64,000 bases of DNA from contig NZ_LMQO01000003.1 in the NCBI RefSeq assembly GCF_001425385.1, positions 1-64,000 of the forward strand. The letters are read 5' to 3'. Position numbers and translations under genes: made by a program. Numbering within the stretch: position 1 is the first letter of the stretch; each line of letters starts with the position of its first letter. This document shows, in pieces, positions 61,984 through 64,000 of this stretch. This DNA is from Sphingomonas sp. Leaf407 (GTDB lineage Bacteria; Pseudomonadota; Alphaproteobacteria; Sphingomonadales; Sphingomonadaceae). A model generated the notes under the pieces. The model had not been told where the DNA came from. It searched no databases and worked only from the letters and a program-made list of their open reading frames with translations.

Positions 61984-63078
61984 TCACCGCACCACCTGTA
62001 CCGTCCACGTGCGGATGAAATCGATACTCCCGCGACATTCCTCCATCTCGCGCCGCTCGATCAGGCGGAACTGCGCCCCGTCCCATGCGAAGCGCTGGCC
62101 GATCCCGCAATCGCCCAGCCCACGCCCCTTGGCATCGCTCGACAGTATGTCGTCAGCGAAATCGGCGTTGATGAGGAACGGCGTGCTCGCCGCCAGCCCC
62201 AGCGACCCGCCGTCGAACACCGTCGGCGTATCGAACGCCGCCGGCACGGCCTTGCCCGCCGCAACCACGAAGATTGCCGTCACGATATTATACGCCCCGG
62301 TCAGGCACGGCACCAGCGCCAGCGTCCGCCCCCCGCCCAGTGCCTTGGTGGTGACGTCGGGCAGGTCTTCGCCCTCGCACTTCGCGTTCTGCCGCATCGC
62401 CTTGACCAACTGCGGGTCGAGCAGCGCCGCCTCGCCCCGAATGGTCGGGGCCAGCACCACCGGCAGTGCCGGGACTGCCCGGTCGTCGGGGCGGTTCCCC
62501 TTGGCGATCAGCGCCCCGGTCGTGCCGGCGCGACCCTGCTGCGCATCCGCCCAGCGCAGCGCCGCCGACGCCCCGGTCAGCGACAGCGTACCGATCGCCT
62601 GTCCGTCGCCACCGGTGATCGCCGCTGACCGTCCGCCCGCGATCGCGCGGGCGATCGTCGCCGCCGGCGCGCCGGTCCACTGCGTGAACTCGCCCGCCCG
62701 CGCGCCGCCGCGCACCACCGCCACGTCATCGACCGTGATCGTCAGCGGCAGGCGCGGTTCGCCCTCGCTCTGTACCCGCACCCGGATCGCCCCGTCCGGC
62801 CCGGCCGCCCGCTCGATCGACAACAGCACCGGCGGTGCCGGGGCATCCTCGTTCATCAATGCGTTCGCCTGACAGGTGGCGCCATTGTCGCATCCCACCG
62901 TCCAGTCGGTGAAGGTCTTGAGTCCGCCCGGCGCCGGTGCGGTCCGGCTATCGGCGACCGTGGCGGGCGAGGATGCCGCCGGGGCGGGGGTGGCGCCGTT
63001 CCCGCCGGGGTCGCGATCGGTCGAACCGCCGCAGGCGAGGAGGGGCAGGGCGAGGAGCAGGGACAGGAGCGCGCGCAT
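61984..63078 (-). CDS. DUF1176 lipoprotein
   Basis: 364 residues from ATG at 63078. Lipoprotein signal RALLSLLLALPLLACGG with the lipobox LLAC. A Pro/Ala-rich linker of about 30 residues, then a DUF1176 domain: LKTFTDWTVGCDNGATCQA, PLTITVDDVAVVRGG, a long middle region, and the end GDCGIGQRFAWDGAQFRLIE with ECRGSIDFIRTW. Several Cys residues (GCDN, TCQA, KCEG, VPCLTG, DCGIG, ECRG) may make disulfides in the periplasm. Function unknown. Divergent from the dehydrogenase gene. Confidence 0.88.
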   Translation of the reverse strand: MRALLSLLLALPLLACGGSTDRDPGGNGATPAPAASSPATVADSRTAPAPGGLKTFTDWTVGCDNGATCQANALMNEDAPAPPVLLSIERAAGPDGAIRVRVQSEGEPRLPLTITVDDVAVVRGGARAGEFTQWTGAPAATIARAIAGGRSAAITGGDGQAIGTLSLTGASAALRWADAQQGRAGTTGALIAKGNRPDDRAVPALPVVLAPTIRGEAALLDPQLVKAMRQNAKCEGEDLPDVTTKALGGGRTLALVPCLTGAYNIVTAIFVVAAGKAVPAAFDTPTVFDGGSLGLAASTPFLINADFADDILSSDAKGRGLGDCGIGQRFAWDGAQFRLIERREMEECRGSIDFIRTWTVQVVR

Positions 63079-63160
63079 GGCCGATGCGTTACCGCCATGG
63101 ACGAACCACGCAAACCCGCTATCGCGGGCGACAGGGCAGAATAGTCGAGAGAGGTAGCAT

Positions 63161-64000
<840 letters not shown>

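Overview
The window is a high-G+C chromosomal segment that most resembles Sphingomonas or a close relative (Alphaproteobacteria, Sphingomonadales). That placement is an inference. It rests on the aa3 oxidase operon order (ctaC-ctaD / ctaB-small ORF-ctaG-ctaE-DUF983-surf1-thrC-methyltransferase), the pyrE-pdxJ-acpS-lepB string, the PaoABC-like periplasmic aldehyde oxidoreductase, the FucP/IlvD/AraD1 sugar-acid genes, and the hairpin-forming extragenic repeats. I recognised no rRNA, tRNA or CRISPR.

Layout. 1-3.8 kb is accessory: a partial secreted SnoaL-like gene, a serine hydrolase carrying an in-frame internal duplication of its active-site segment, and a complete IS1111-group (IS110 family) insertion sequence with a probable guide RNA in its 3' non-coding part. 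3.8-10.5 kb (minus) is a molybdenum hydroxylase operon with one 2Fe-2S subunit, one FAD subunit, two paralogous molybdopterin subunits and an isochorismatase-like gene between them. 10.6-14.1 kb (minus) holds a lipoprotein, a secreted mandelonitrile-lyase-like cupin, an MFS efflux pump and a LysR regulator. 14.3-24.4 kb is dominated by L-arabinose use: a secreted GH127 beta-L-arabinofuranosidase, an IlvD/Edd-family sugar-acid dehydratase, an aldose epimerase, a FucP-type permease and an AraD1-family enzyme. A matching promoter/operator sits in front of GH127 and in the galM/fucP divergent region. Two paralogous lipoproteins, a FocA/NirC channel and an 18-codon micro-ORF with a 15-nt perfect Shine-Dalgarno followed by a structured RNA lie inside this block.

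24.5-28.3 kb holds small housekeeping genes (NUDIX, HIRAN, SDR, pterin dehydratase, zincin, ccmA, ccmB). 28.4-37.6 kb (minus) is the aa3 cytochrome c oxidase operon with assembly factors, running into thrC and a methyltransferase. 37.8-43.8 kb (plus) has pyrE-pdxJ-acpS-lepB-maiA and then a membrane protein-DUF2141-GT4 glycosyltransferase operon. 44-57 kb has a GGDEF cyclase, aminopeptidase N, two tandem M28 peptidases, an epimerase-like SDR overlapping an EamA transporter tail-to-tail, threonine aldolase and a class A penicillin-binding protein. 57-64 kb has an HNH nuclease, gluQ, a HIG1-type protein, a PduO-type adenosyltransferase, egtB-egtD (ergothioneine), a DUF1176 lipoprotein and the start of 3-hydroxybutyryl-CoA dehydrogenase, which is cut by the window end.

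Genes are densely packed with many ATGA, TGATG and GTGA stop/start overlaps. Gaps between convergent genes or transcription units are filled by at least three families of palindromic extragenic repeats. The most unusual items are the micro-ORF/RNA locus at 17.8-18.0 kb, the IS1111 element with guide-like matches to its own ends, and the shared arabinose operator. All functional names come from reading motifs and family memory; no database search was run.
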